Positions 22,270-32,366 of a DNA stretch of 64,000 nucleotides are shown here, piece after piece. This DNA is from Triticum aestivum. Lineage: Eukaryota; Streptophyta; Magnoliopsida; Poales; Poaceae. The translations under genes and the position numbers were made by a program. The stretch is taken from contig NC_057811.1 in the NCBI RefSeq assembly GCF_018294505.1, positions 408,768,968 through 408,832,967 on the forward strand, read 5' to 3'. Under the pieces are notes generated by a model. That model saw nothing but the letters and a program-made list of their open reading frames with translations, did no database searches and was not told the origin of the DNA. The stretch's first letter is position 1. Each line of letters opens with the position of its first letter.

Positions 22270-23009
22270 TATGCTGCTTGATTAGGATCTGCAAGGTGAA
22301 GCTGGGTACGGCGAGTAAATAGGATATAGAAGTTGGATCCTGACCGGGATTGATTGAAGCGAGTACCCATGGTCGAATTGAAATTTGATAGGACAGCGAC
22401 GAGCTAAGTACTCGTGACGGATACTTGTTTGCTGTGAACAACACGTCACGCCGGATCGAAAGCTTCGTTTGTCCCGAGCTGGCATTAAACAGTCGCCTCG
22501 CAAACACAGCGGAATCTACGGTCTGTCCCTTCTCTTGTTCGCCGGTCCCTTAAAAACAAGTTGGATTCGTGCTGCTTAATTCATATTTAAAAAACGATTG
22601 TTCTTGCACATTTAGCCACGTTATACTATTGTACGACGAAGTTTGCAACTTGATCAACAAGAAAGGACAGATAATCAGGCACGATTATGCTTTGCAATCT
22701 TTTTTTAGGGAAAAAAGGTTGCTATTTTATTCAAAGTTTAACGCCCCTTCGTCTGCAAGAGCTAATAAGCACTGGAGACAGATGGTTTGCAATCGTAAGT
22801 CAAGAAACATGTTGCTCGGACATGGCGAATCGGAGGATCAGTGCCTGGAAAGACCAACTCAATGCACGAGACATTTGTTTCTGGTAAACCATCTCATGGT
22901 CTCATCAAGATCGAGATCAAGACTACAAAGAAATATTGGGGCATTACCCGTAAAGTCGCAAGGAAGATGTGCACAATAAAAACTACACTGGCGGTACTCA
23001 TCTTCACAG
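22270..23009. other. 5' flank of DUF295 copy 2 and unclassified repeat
   Basis: 22280-22350 is similar to 26890-26970 upstream of copy 3, so the promoter side was duplicated too. From about 22690 a T-run, AGGGAAAAAAGGTTGC and TTTATTCAAAGTTT suggest the 3' end of a minus-strand retroelement, but no coding motif follows. No gene is recognised. Confidence 0.45.
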
Positions 23010-24674
23010 ATGCAGTGGGCAGCCATCCACATGCAGTATACACACACACAAACACACATAACCTGCTCCAAGCGCCTTCCCAGTGAACGAACATCACCGG
23101 AAAACTTAAAATAAATCTACAAAAATGCGAGCATCAGTGTGACTTGTACCCTGATTGGTTGGTTCACCACAAGAAACATAACCTTATGAGCTACGCTCAA
23201 TTCGCCTCTAATGCATAAACTGGTTCAATGTGGACGAAAGATCCACGTTGTGGTATTTAAGTCAAGGAATCTCTTCCTCCGAAAATGACCAATGTGTCTT
23301 GCCTGGATTGAATAGCATAAAACTATCACTTTTCGTTCTATTGTTCCAAAAAACTACCACATTTTTGTTTGTGACTTATAACTACCGAAACCGGCGTCGG
23401 CTGTTTCAAAAAACCCAAAATGTCCGTGGCTAAGAAATTAAACCGGTTTATGAAAGTCGGGCCGCACCTAAACGAACCGTTTGTTTGACCGTTCCTTTGA
23501 CCGTTAACTGACATGTGGGGCCCACATGTCAGTTATCTCTTCCTCCTCCTCCTCCTTCTTCTCTCCCTTATCTCTCTCTCTCTGCCAACCGGCAAGCCTT
23601 CCGGCCGCCGTAGCAGAGGCCGGCCTCGCCCACGACGGCAGGAGGCGCGCGCTCCAGCAGCGACGCAGGCCGTCCGCGGCGAGCTCGAGGGAGGCAGAAG
23701 CGAGGTCGAGGTGCTCCTGCACGAGCTGCCCGCGAGGCCACCGTGCTCCGGGTCCATGGCGTCGGTGGCGGCGCTGATGCGGGCAGGGGAGAGACCGTGG
23801 AGTGTGGTGCCGCACTCGTGGGGTTGCTCCGGTGCTCCAGCCACGCGCCCTCCTTTCCCATCTCGAATCCCCTCCGTAGTTGTGGTCAACGCTCGGGTCC
23901 GAGCTCCCGAGGCCAGCCGCCATGACTAGGCTCAAGCTCGAGCTCGAGCTCCTGCCTCGCGAGCTTCCTGGCCTGCACTTCCCACTCCAGCAAGCCCGCC
24001 TTCTGCGCCCAGCCGCAACGGCCATCGCCGGTGAGCGGTGCTGCCCCCTGGCGCCCGTGCGGAAGGAAGCTCCACGGTGGCGCCATGGCTGCTGGTCGCG
24101 ACGGAAGGGAGCACCACGCGCCGCCCCGCGACGGAAGGGAGCTCCACGGCGGCGCCATGGCTGCTGGCCGGCGACCCTCACGGCGGCTGCTGGCGCACGG
24201 CCACGGGAGGGACCTGATTGCTTTTTTCAAAAGTTTACAGGGACCCGATTGCGTTTTTGAAAAGTTTGCAGGGGCCTGATGGCATTTTTGAAAAGTTTGC
24301 GGACACTGACATGTGGGCCCCACATGTCAGTTAACGGCCAAAGGAATGGTCAAACAAACGGTTCGTTTAGGTGCGGGCCCGACTTGTCATAAACTGGTTT
24401 AATTTCTTAGCCATGGGCGTTTTGGGTTTTTTGAAACAGCCGACGCCGGTTTCGGTAGTTATCAGTCACAAACAAAAATATGGTAGTTTTTTGGAACCAT
24501 AGGACGAAAAGTGGTAGTTTTATGCTATTTACTCGTCTTGCCTAGGAGGATTTCATGCAAAAGACTTCACCACCAAAATCAACAAAATAAATAGCATCTG
24601 GTTCCACTTCCCCACGAGTGAAAATAGACTTGCTGAAGGGTTTGCTGATAAAAAAACGTCTGGCCACCTAGCCA
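23010..24674 (-). pseudogene. DUF295 copy 4: C-terminal fragment with SINE-like repeat, split by a MULE
   Basis: 23010-23220 is a diverged copy of the SINE-like repeat, and 23217-23304 plus 24535-24674 match the last ~75 codons of the DUF295 gene and its stop region (GGAAAGATCC in copies 1-3, here GACGAAAGATCC; AAAATGACCAATGTGTCT; GAGGATTTCATGC). The Mutator-like element 23305-24534 lies between the two parts. At about 24674 the fragment joins the 3' flank of unit 3 directly, so most of this gene copy was deleted. It is too short to encode anything. Confidence 0.8.
23305..24534. mobile_element. long-TIR Mutator-like element (MULE), non-autonomous
   Basis: Terminal inverted repeats of about 230 bp (23305-23533 and 24302-24534) are roughly 90% alike by eye. 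Both start near AATAGCATAAAACTA and both end inside with the near-palindrome ACTGACATGTGGGGCCCACA. A 9-bp duplication, GTCTTGCCT, flanks the element (23296-23304 and 24535-24543), the length typical of Mutator. The ~770-bp core is GC-rich with CTCCTCCTCC runs at 23540-23580 and Ala/Arg/Ser-rich open frames on both strands. None has a recognisable domain and no MURA transposase is present. The core could be captured host sequence (Pack-MULE) but this is unproven. Confidence 0.85.
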
Positions 24675-25134
24675 TAGCTGTAGTTTAATTTTGCTGATAA
24701 AACAGCTATAGTGGTGCAACGATAGCAAGTTTAATTTTGGCTTCGTTGAGAATGTGGGGGCATATAGTCGATTGTTTTCCCTTTATTTAGAGTCATGTTT
24801 TGTCACCGGATTAAGTTAGTACTCCCTCCGTCCGGAAATACCTGTCCTAGAGATGATTATATCTAGATTTATTTTAGTTATAGATACATTCATTTTATCC
24901 ATTTTTAAGACAAGTATTTCCGGACGGAGGGAGTACTATACTTGGTTGTATCCAACGTTTGAATGCCATAATATAAAGTATAAACCATATTTGACACATT
25001 GTAATAGACAAAAGACACACCGTTGAATCGACGGTGACACCTCAAAAGAAAATCAAAATCCACTACATAAAACTCGCATGTACCTAGTGAGGCAAAAATA
25101 TGGCTTTTCTAAAGCAAAAAGTACCTAACACATA
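24675..25134. other. 3' flank of DUF295 unit 3
   Basis: This is collinear with 20200-20500 in unit 2 (CAGCTATAGTGGTG, GGCATATAGTC, TTTATTTAGAGTCATG, CTTGGTTGTATCCAA, AATATAAAGTATAAACCATA). It contains the Stowaway at 24822-24933. No gene is recognised. Confidence 0.6.
24822..24933. mobile_element. Stowaway MITE (112 bp)
   Basis: CTCCCTCCGTCCGGAAATAC (24822-24841) is mirrored by GTATTTCCGGACGGAGGGAG (24914-24933), a perfect 20-bp inverted repeat, with TA on both sides (24820-24821 and 24934-24935). The internal sequence differs completely from the Stowaway at the equivalent position of unit 2. Confidence 0.95.
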
Positions 25135-25395
25135 TTTTTTTAACACAACATAATCGCCCAGATGCTCACATACACGTACATGCACTCGCACACACACATA
25201 CATCCTACCCTTATGAGCACCTCTGAGATACCGAGTCGACACAACATTTTAAGATTGACAAATTCACCACATATGCTTTGTAGTCGAAGGAAAAAAATGT
25301 AAGTATCAGTGTCAAGTCTAGTGCTTGAACCTGATGGGCTGGTTCACCACAAGTAACCTAACCTTATGAGCTACGCTCAGTTCGCCCCTGATGCA
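25135..25395 (-). mobile_element. SINE-like repeat, second copy
   Basis: This copy aligns with 20530-20785 and holds the same AC-rich tail (CACTCGCACACACACATACA region), the GAGCACCTCTGAGATACCGAG phrase and the head ending in ACCTTATGAGCTACGCTCA. A poly-T stretch at about 25132-25141 marks the left boundary. It shares its position relative to the DUF295 stop codon with the unit 2 copy, so it was inserted before those units duplicated. Confidence 0.55.
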
Positions 25396-25408
25396 TGCAT
25401 AAACTGAT

Positions 25409-26882
25409 TCAGTATGGAGGAAAGATCCATGTTGTGGTATTGAAGTCAAGAAATTTCTCCCTCCGAAAATGACCAATGTGTCTCGCCTCGGAGGATTTCA
25501 CACAAAAGACTTCACCACCAAAATCGGCAAAATAAATAGCATCTGGTTCTACCTCCCCACGAGCTAAAACAGACTTGCTGAAGGGTTTGCTGATAAAAAA
25601 CGTATGGCCACCTAGCCCGCCGCCGGAGACTGGAAGCCATGCAGTTGCATTAACATCGAGCACGAGAAGCTCCACCTTGTAAGTGAATCTCACACTATCC
25701 GCTTCTCGAATCACCATGAAAAGCTTCTCACATGACTCGACCAAGTACCGAAAGATCATATAGTTGGCTTCACACCGGAGGCCGGGGCCTAGCATGCCAT
25801 CCCTAGCTTTCAACATCAATTTGATGTGATTACGACGTTCGGATTTGTCCTCTTCGCTAAGAAGAAGTTCATCATTATCATTCTCAACCTCACAAATGTT
25901 TTGCTTGTCACCCTCATCGTCTGTATTGTTATCATCCTCGTCGTCATCATTGCCTGCTACATCGGCATCATCAATGTTGCTCCATATGATCTGCTCAATA
26001 CTAGTAGCCATGGGTATGTCGTGGACATCATCAAAGGTGATGGGGAGGGAGATAAGTTCATCCATGGTGAGTCCGTAGAGTTTATTTCTAAGAAAGGCAA
26101 TGTCGACGATGGTGCCCATGTCCACGAGAGCTGTTTTCGGCTGTGGTAACAACACAACTTTCCCTTGCTGCATTGAAAATATAGGGAGATCCAGGTTGTT
26201 GGTCATAACGACGATGAGGTCATCAGGGGTAGATCGCATGAGCACCTTGCGGATCTCAAACAACTCAGAGACATCGCCGATGACGGCGTCCAGCTCCGGG
26301 AGTGGCACGGTTGCCCTTGAGAAAGGATTGTGCAAGAAGTAGGCATGCCTTCCCTTGCCGTCTGTGCAGTCGAGGGCGAGCCAGCTGCCGGTGGAGCCCA
26401 CGCATCGCAGATTCTTGGGGAAGGAGGCGATCGGTTCCGGCCAGACGTCGGATAATTCCGAAGGGAGGTCTTCGAGGAAGAAGCCGCCCGGGAGCACGAT
26501 CCACGGATGTTGCCGCCGCGGAGGGAAGACCGAGCGCCAGATATGGCGCCATGGTGGCTGGCGTTGGGAGGTCGGAGGAGACGATATTGGTAAGCGGTCA
26601 ACGCTGATCGAAGGTAGCAGTCTGCCCGGAGACGAAACTGAGTACCAGGAACGGCACACAGCGTCGACCCACGGTAGCTGCCGAGCGCCAGGAACGGCAC
26701 ACGGAGCTGAAGCGGGCGCGGTCGGCCGGGTCTGGGAGGCTGGCGACGATGAGGCCTAGGAGGTCCAGTGGGAGTTCGGACCACGGCGGTGGCGCCGACG
26801 GGACGCGGTGCCATGAACGGCACGTCGCGCGAAGGCCAGCGACATCGAGGCCAAGCAGCGACCACGGTGACGGCGATGCCAT
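25409..26882 (-). pseudogene. F-box/DUF295 protein, copy 3 (best preserved)
   Basis: The start ATG lies at 26880-26882. The F-box follows (WSELPLDLLGLIVASLPDP, RARFSSVCRSW). Relative to copy 2, about 20 bases are missing just after the F-box (near 26690), which puts the F-box in a different frame from the rest. From about 26659 down to 25409 one open frame of about 416 codons covers the whole propeller domain: LPGGFFLEDL, NLRCVGSTGSWLALDC, AYFLHNPFSR, LPELDAVIGDVSELFEI, DLPIFSMQQGK, an Asp/Asn-rich stretch (about residues 205-235 of this frame), FISKPFSKSVLA and TWIFPPY. The open frame has no ATG near its head. If the 20-base gap is an intron difference or a downstream start is used, a product lacking the F-box is possible; I consider it a recent pseudogene. 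Confidence 0.82.
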
Positions 26883-26889
26883 CTATGAT

Positions 26890-27224
26890 GCTTGATTAGG
26901 ATTTGTAGAACTAATATGCTCACGGTGACGGTGATTGGGTACAGCAAATAAATAGTAGGAATAGGATAGAGAAGCGGGGCCCTCTTGGGCTTGGACTTGG
27001 GTCCTTAACCGGAATTGAAACCAAGTCCTGGTAACATACGGAGGATTTTTCCCTCAAGAAAAAAGAAGATACGCAGGTTCTTTTTTTTGGGGGGAATTAC
27101 TATATAAATCTAACGTCAAGATTTATCTGACTTCGCCACGAACGTTCTTTTGGCCGATGGATCTCAGCACACGGTGTCCTGCTGACTCAGCTTGGATGAA
27201 TCCTTCATTCCACATCGACTCTAA
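26890..27224. other. 5' flank of DUF295 copy 3; no gene
   Basis: The first ~80 bases match the 5' flank of copy 2. The remainder is intergenic up to the PIF/Harbinger insertion. No promoter element can be assigned with confidence. Confidence 0.4.
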
Positions 27225-29347
27225 GAGCATCTTCGGCCGTTGGCTTCACCAGGAGGCATAAAAATCGCCGCCTGGGGGCGAGCCGACGGTATAATCGGTT
27301 CTGGGGCGGTTGAGTATCCAGCCGTCGCCCCATGTAGCCCCAGGTGTCGATATTGGCCCATTTATGGTGCAAATGTGTCTGCTTTTCGGCACATTTTCGG
27401 CGAAAAATAGCCCGATATCGGCGCGAATCGGCCCATATTCGCCGTGGTTTGGCGTGAATTTAACATAAGTAATTTTTTTATCAAATAGTTCATCACAGAA
27501 AATCAATAGAAATCAAATAGTTCAACAAATAGTTCAATACAAATTATATAGTTTAATAAATAAAAACTCATATTTCATCACACGACGAACTAGGCGTTGC
27601 CCTTGAGCCTCCATAGGTGATCCACTAGATCGTGCTGCAGTTGTTGATGCACCTGTGGGTCTCGGATCTCCTGACGCATATTGAGGTAGGCAGTCTAAGT
27701 TGCCGGTAGCTGGTGATCAACTTAGGCAAGAGGGCCCTGCCTGTAGTATGGTTCAGTGTCAAACACTGGCTCTTCCTGCTCGCTCTCAATGATCATGTTG
27801 TGCAAGATGACACAGCAAGTCATGATCTCCCACATTTGATCTTTCGACCAGGCCTGAGCAGGGTACCGGACAACAGCAAATCGAGATTGGAGCACACCAA
27901 ATGTCTGCTCGACATCCTTCCTGCAAGCCTCCTGAACCTTCGCAAAGTGGGACTTCTTGCCTCCTGGCACAACATTTGAGATAGTCTTCATAAATGTAGA
28001 CCATCTCGGATAGATGCCATGTGCTAGGTAGTACCCCTTGTTGTACTGCCGCCCATTGACCTCGAAGTTCACCGGAGGAGAATGACCTTCAACAAGCTTG
28101 GCAAAGACAGGGGAGCACTGCAACACGTTGATGTCATTGTGAGTTCCTGGCATACCAAAGGAGTGCCAAATCCAGAGGTCCTGTGTTGCCACCGCCTCAA
28201 GTACCACATTGCAATCGCCTTTGGCGCCTTTGTACATCCCCTGCCAAGCAAATGGACAGTTCTTCCATTTCCAATGCATGCAGTCGATGCTTCCAAGCAT
28301 GCCAGGAAATCCTCTTGCTGCATTCTGTGCTAGGATCCGAGCAGTGTCTTCCGCATTGGGTGTTCGCAAGTATTGCGGTCCAAACACTGCCACCACTGCC
28401 CTGCAGAACTTGTAGAAACACTCAATGGTCGTGGACTCGGCCATGCACCCATAGTCGTCGAGTGAATCACCGGGAGCTCCGTATGCAAGCATCCTCATAG
28501 CTGTCATGCACTTCTGGATTGAGGTGAATCCAAGTTTGCCGGTGCAATCCTTCTTGCACTTGAAGTAGCTGTCAAACTCCCTGATGGAATTCACAATCCC
28601 GAGGAAAAGCTTTCGGCTCATCCGATAACGGGGCCGAAATACTTTGTCGCCGTGTAGTGGAGCATCCACGAAGTAGTCGGAGTAGAGCATGCAATAGCCT
28701 TCCAGACGATGCCGGTACTTTGCTTTCAGCCGCCCAGGCGTCGAGCTACGTCGCCGCGGCTTTTCATTGCTCGTGAGCAGGCCGGCGAGGGCGGCAAGGA
28801 CCATGAGGTGTTCCTCGTGCTGGACGTCGGCATCCGCTTCCTCCTGCAGCAGCGCCGCGAGCGCCTCCTCGTCATTTGAGTCCATCGCCGAGCAGACAAA
28901 ACATCGAACACCTGGCGGGTGTGGTGGGCGCACACCCGCTGGTATACCGCCTGCGTTCGGAGCGCCGGAAAACTCGCCCGGACGGTGGTGGAGAGGCTTC
29001 CGCGGCGGAACCTTCTCTCTTTTCCGGCGGGGAATGGCCTATCTATCGGTGCCGGGCGGTGGGCGGCCGCGGGATCGGTAGGGTGGTGGCCGAGCGTGCG
29101 GGGGTGGGAGGCGAATCTGGACGACTGGCTTGACTTTTCCCCTGACAGTGTGGCCCAGGCGTGTTTACCCTTGCGCCGGAGCCCCCGAGCGCCCCCAGCG
29201 CGCCGGGTTCGGCCTGCGATCGCCGGGCCCAAAGACGGGCCGAGCCGGTGGATTTCGGCGTCTTGGGGGCACGAGTGGGGTTTTTTTCGGCGCTGGCAAG
29301 CAAAAAGGCGCCCGGGGGGCCTGTTGGGGGCACAACTGGAGATGCTT
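27225..29347 (-). mobile_element. PIF/Harbinger DNA transposon
   Basis: The element is bounded by TAA on both sides (27222-27224 and 29348-29350), the PIF target. The ends GAGCATCTTCGGCCGTTGG and, inverted from the right, AAGCATCTCCAGTTGTGC form imperfect terminal repeats. It encodes one transposase on the minus strand. The second protein of the superfamily (Myb/SANT-like, needed for DNA binding and nuclear import) is absent, so this copy would depend on another element. The left 500 bp are non-coding. Confidence 0.9.
27722..28885 (-). CDS. PIF/Harbinger transposase (DDE_Tnp_4), C-terminally shortened
   Basis: This protein would cut and paste the element. I chose ATG 28883-28885 ([16 protein letters not shown]) because homologs begin with an acidic stretch; the frame is open a further 16 codons upstream. 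Order along the protein: acidic N-part; RRRSSTPGR basic patch; helical region [16 protein letters not shown]; then the DDE catalytic core with the first Asp in GSIDCMHW, the second in [11 protein letters not shown], and the Glu in [13 protein letters not shown]. All three acidic residues are present. The frame stops at TAA 27722-27724 after YYRQGPLA. In the same frame about 40 further codons of a family-like tail (VDHQLPAT, MRQEIRD, DLVDHLWRLK) are readable down to about 27603 with a second stop (TAG at 27695-27697). The missing tail and lack of a partner protein make activity unlikely. Confidence 0.88.
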   Translation of the reverse strand: MDSNDEEALAALLQEEADADVQHEEHLMVLAALAGLLTSNEKPRRRSSTPGRLKAKYRHRLEGYCMLYSDYFVDAPLHGDKVFRPRYRMSRKLFLGIVNSIREFDSYFKCKKDCTGKLGFTSIQKCMTAMRMLAYGAPGDSLDDYGCMAESTTIECFYKFCRAVVAVFGPQYLRTPNAEDTARILAQNAARGFPGMLGSIDCMHWKWKNCPFAWQGMYKGAKGDCNVVLEAVATQDLWIWHSFGMPGTHNDINVLQCSPVFAKLVEGHSPPVNFEVNGRQYNKGYYLAHGIYPRWSTFMKTISNVVPGGKKSHFAKVQEACRKDVEQTFGVLQSRFAVVRYPAQAWSKDQMWEIMTCCVILHNMIIESEQEEPVFDTEPYYRQGPLA

Positions 29348-29351
29348 TAAG

Positions 29352-30254
29352 GGAACACATCTGTCTCTTTTTATCGAAAGTGAAGTTTCTCAGCCAGGGC
29401 AAGTACACTCGGATCATCGTCCTCTCATCCTAGACACGGAATATTTTGATGATAATATTTTTAATTGTCCAAGGAGTCGGGTGAAATAATTTGAAGCTTG
29501 ATGGCTCAAGGAAGAGACGGTTATGAAAATTGTATGTGCATCATGAGACAAAGTGAAGATGTTGGCCATCGGGCCGTCTCTCGCCGATCGTACACGGGTG
29601 ATGCATGCAGACTTACATACTTGGGATCATGATACTATGAAGGGTTTGAGAAAAAGAGTTATAATAAACTAAAAAAATAGAAAAGCTAAGAAGGGGACCT
29701 ATAAATGTGGATTCCCTTAAGCGACAAAAGGAGACTCTTGTCCTAATTGAAATCTATTGTAACAAGAGGAGATATACTGGTTACAACAGGGTCCGGCAAA
29801 CTGGCTATTGCATGGTGACCACAACACTTCTTTTTTTATATAGTGCGACAACAGCTAGAAAGAATAGAAATTAGATAAAAAAATTACTTGATGACAATGG
29901 TGTTTGGGTGAAAGACATGGAGCTGAAGAATCACATTATGGGTATTCTTCTAACCTTTTTATCTCATAAGTTAACCAACCAAAACTTGAGGTTCTCTCTT
30001 TTGTCAAAAGGAAAGTGACATACTAAATGAATAATGCTTTTATCACCACCTACACGGCAGATGAGGTTCGAAAGGCCCTGTTTGATATTGGTGATTTAAA
30101 GGCGTTGGGTCCAGATGGCCTATACGCTATTTTTTACAGAAGATTCTGGTCTATGTTGGGGGATGACCTAACTGAAGAGGTACTCTAGGCGGTGAATACC
30201 TGCTCTATACCCGATGATTGGAATGATACTGCAATTGTAATGATCCCAGAGGTT
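29352..30254 (+). pseudogene. decayed LINE ORF2, left part (endonuclease end to RT start)
   Basis: SDHRPLILDTEYF at about 29413-29452 is the C-terminal SDH box of a LINE endonuclease. After a degenerate linker the RT entry motif is readable at 30050-30245 (ADEVRKALFDIGDLKALGPD, then DDWNDTAIVMIPE), with an internal TAG at about 30186. The reading then stops at the CACTA insertion and continues at 35456. Many stops and shifts show an old copy. Confidence 0.8.
30252..30254. repeat. 3-bp target duplication (GTT) of CACTA 30255-35455
   Basis: GTT precedes CACTAC at 30255 and GTT follows GTAGTG at 35455 (35456-35458). Three-base duplications are characteristic of CACTA elements, and removing one copy with the element rejoins the LINE reading frame region. 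Confidence 0.9.
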
Positions 30255-30271
30255 CACTACTAGGAAAAGGC

Positions 30272-30565
30272 CTACTAGTGGCGCACCAGTTTTGCCTACT
30301 AATGGCGCACTACTGGTGCGCCACTAGTACCACGCCACTAGTATTTTTTACTAATGGCGCACCACTGGTGCGCCATTAGTATCTGGTATACTAATGGCGC
30401 ACCAGGCAGTGCGCCATTAGTATAGGCCACGGTGCGCCATTAGTATGCCTCCCAGTGGGCATGTGCTTTGCCATACTAATGGCGCACTACTGGGTGATGC
30501 GCCATTAGTATCCTTTGGCATACTAATGGCGCACGTTTGGGTGATGCGCCATTAGTATGTATATT
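30272..30565. repeat. CACTA left subterminal hairpin repeats
   Basis: Units of ACTAATGGCGCACC followed by GGTGCGCCATTAGT recur with period about 50-60 bp, each unit being a near-perfect hairpin with a short variable loop. In known elements such repeats bind the element's own DNA-binding protein. Confidence 0.9.
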
Positions 30566-30990
30566 AGGGATTTTTTTTCTTTTCTGATATTTGCACAGAT
30601 TACAAAATATATTATTGGACAGAATATAAACAACACCACACAGCAACAGCAGATTCATCGAATACAATAGAAGATTAGTCTTCGAATACAATTCATCATA
30701 TAAGTCTCCGAATTCAAAAGACCGAACAAAGATAGAACATTACAAGTCTAGAGACCGCGAGTAGCGAGTTTGTCGAAAGTAATACTAATCCTAACAAGTC
30801 CTACTAATCATCATCATACAACTTCTACTCGTTATTAATAACAAGTCATACGATCATCATCCTGATAGTCATCGAACCAACCCTACTTAATTGTTCTTAG
30901 CACATGATCATCAGTATTAGGCAGGACCTAAAATACCCTATTTAAGGTAAAACAGCATAAAACAATATAGACCCTGACTCTCCATTATGG
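30566..30990. other. non-coding segment within CACTA
   Basis: AT-rich sequence between the left subterminal repeats and the last exon of the B3-like gene. It may include that gene's 3' UTR. No other gene is seen. Confidence 0.4.
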
Positions 30991-32139
30991 AGAATGGAGA
31001 TCATCCTGTCTCCAATTCTTGCGCGGCGCTTCCTTTTGCTTACAAGAACCTCCTTATGACTGTCCATACATTTTTCCATTCTCTGATTAGCATGTCTCCA
31101 CTTCTTCTAGAAATCCGGTATGGACAGTTGAGATTCGTAGGATGACCTGGATATAAGTTCATAACTTGAAGGCTGCCATTCTGATACATCAAATGAGGCA
31201 CACAATCCTCTGGGATTCTCTGTTGAAAAACATAGTAATAACTTCATAGTTAGCAATGATGTACTAGTTTTAGAAGTATGCAAAATATGCACCGATGTCG
31301 TAATAGTAAAAAATCTTACCAGGGTATCTCCATGGTAGTTACCGTAGTTCAACACGTGCACTAGTGGCACGTATTGACCATAATGTTGAGGAGTTTGATT
31401 CTAGATATTGTAATTCTCAAGATCAGTACAAAATCCGACCAGATGATTTTTCTCCTGATAAGTTAACTCGGAGCCATCGGTGTAGTGGGTTTTGTCTACC
31501 ATTTTCCTTACATTTTTTGAATAATCAAAATAAGCTGTCAATGGAAATAAGTTGTCAACTATTTTGAAATAAACAATATAGATTAGTTAATAATTAACTA
31601 TGTTTGAGAAACTCACATAGCGGTAGAACTGGAGGCGTATCAACAAGGACCCAAATGTCCATATTGTCTTGGTCGATGCCAGGATCACCAAGATCCATGG
31701 TGACAAGCATACCCTCATCAAAACCATACATCTTGCAAAATGCTTCCCAATTTTTGCAACCAAAATGGGTTACGCTCTCAGCATTATACAGATTTACTTC
31801 AAAATCCACATCATGATGTGTCCTTAGGTGAATTTTCTTCGTTTTAAAATTTTCATGATCTTCAAAATCCATCCTCTCCAAGACATAGCGTCTTGCATGG
31901 CATGGGATAAACTATACTCGAATTGTAAAAGATGAAATTACACGTTGAAATAGTTGAAGTCATGCTTAATTATGAAAAAAACACTTGTCGTCGTTGCGTA
32001 CCGTTTCAACTTCGAAGGTCTCCTCGAGCTTAATGCTGAAGCGCCGATCATCGTCCAGGTGAGGCCTGTCGCACAGACCTCGACCGTCATGGCACCAGTC
32101 GCACTCCCCCGGGAGACTTTCGTCATCCGATGACGACAT
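30990..32139 (-). pseudogene. B3-like two-domain protein gene, four exons, inside CACTA
   Basis: A spliced model fits. Exon 1 is 32139-32002 (MSSSDDESLPGECDWCHDGR). Exon 2 is about 31911-31617 (IPCHARRYVLERM to VDTPPVLP). Exon 3 is 31534-31320 (VRKMVDKTHYTDGSELTY to LVHVLNYGNYHGDTL). Exon 4 runs from 31219 to about 30990 (RIPEDCVPHLMYQNGSL onward). Introns have AG acceptors and GT donors at these points. Exons 2 and 4 each have a B3-like layout, IP at the start and GCKNWEAFCK...LVTMDLGD or REW...GDRMISIL at the end, so I infer two plant-specific B3-type DNA-binding folds. Exon 3 has an in-frame TAG after LENYNI, and exon 4 loses one A in an A-run after LIREW. The B3 assignment rests on pattern only; the splice sites are predictions. 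Confidence 0.6.
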
Positions 32140-32366
32140 TTCCTATGTTCATAATTCAAAACTGCATCATCTCTGTTGGGTCCAATAAGATAATCCACAG
32201 TGTGGTGAAAACACGCCCTTCGAACTGGTTTGAGCAATTGGTGAATGGAGATGGTCTAAGATTTTCAGTAGTAAGAAGTGAAGTGGTAATTTTGAGAGCA
32301 AATGGTTAGGATGAGTGGTTCCTACTTAATTAAGTACTAAGACACCGACCCATGCATTAGTCACAA

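Noticed and set aside
23504..24323. Arg/Ser/Pro-rich open frames up to 225 codons on both strands of the MULE core
   Set aside because: GC-rich low-complexity sequence keeps several frames open; there is no domain, no ATG context and no splice pattern, and the longest frame runs into the TIR.
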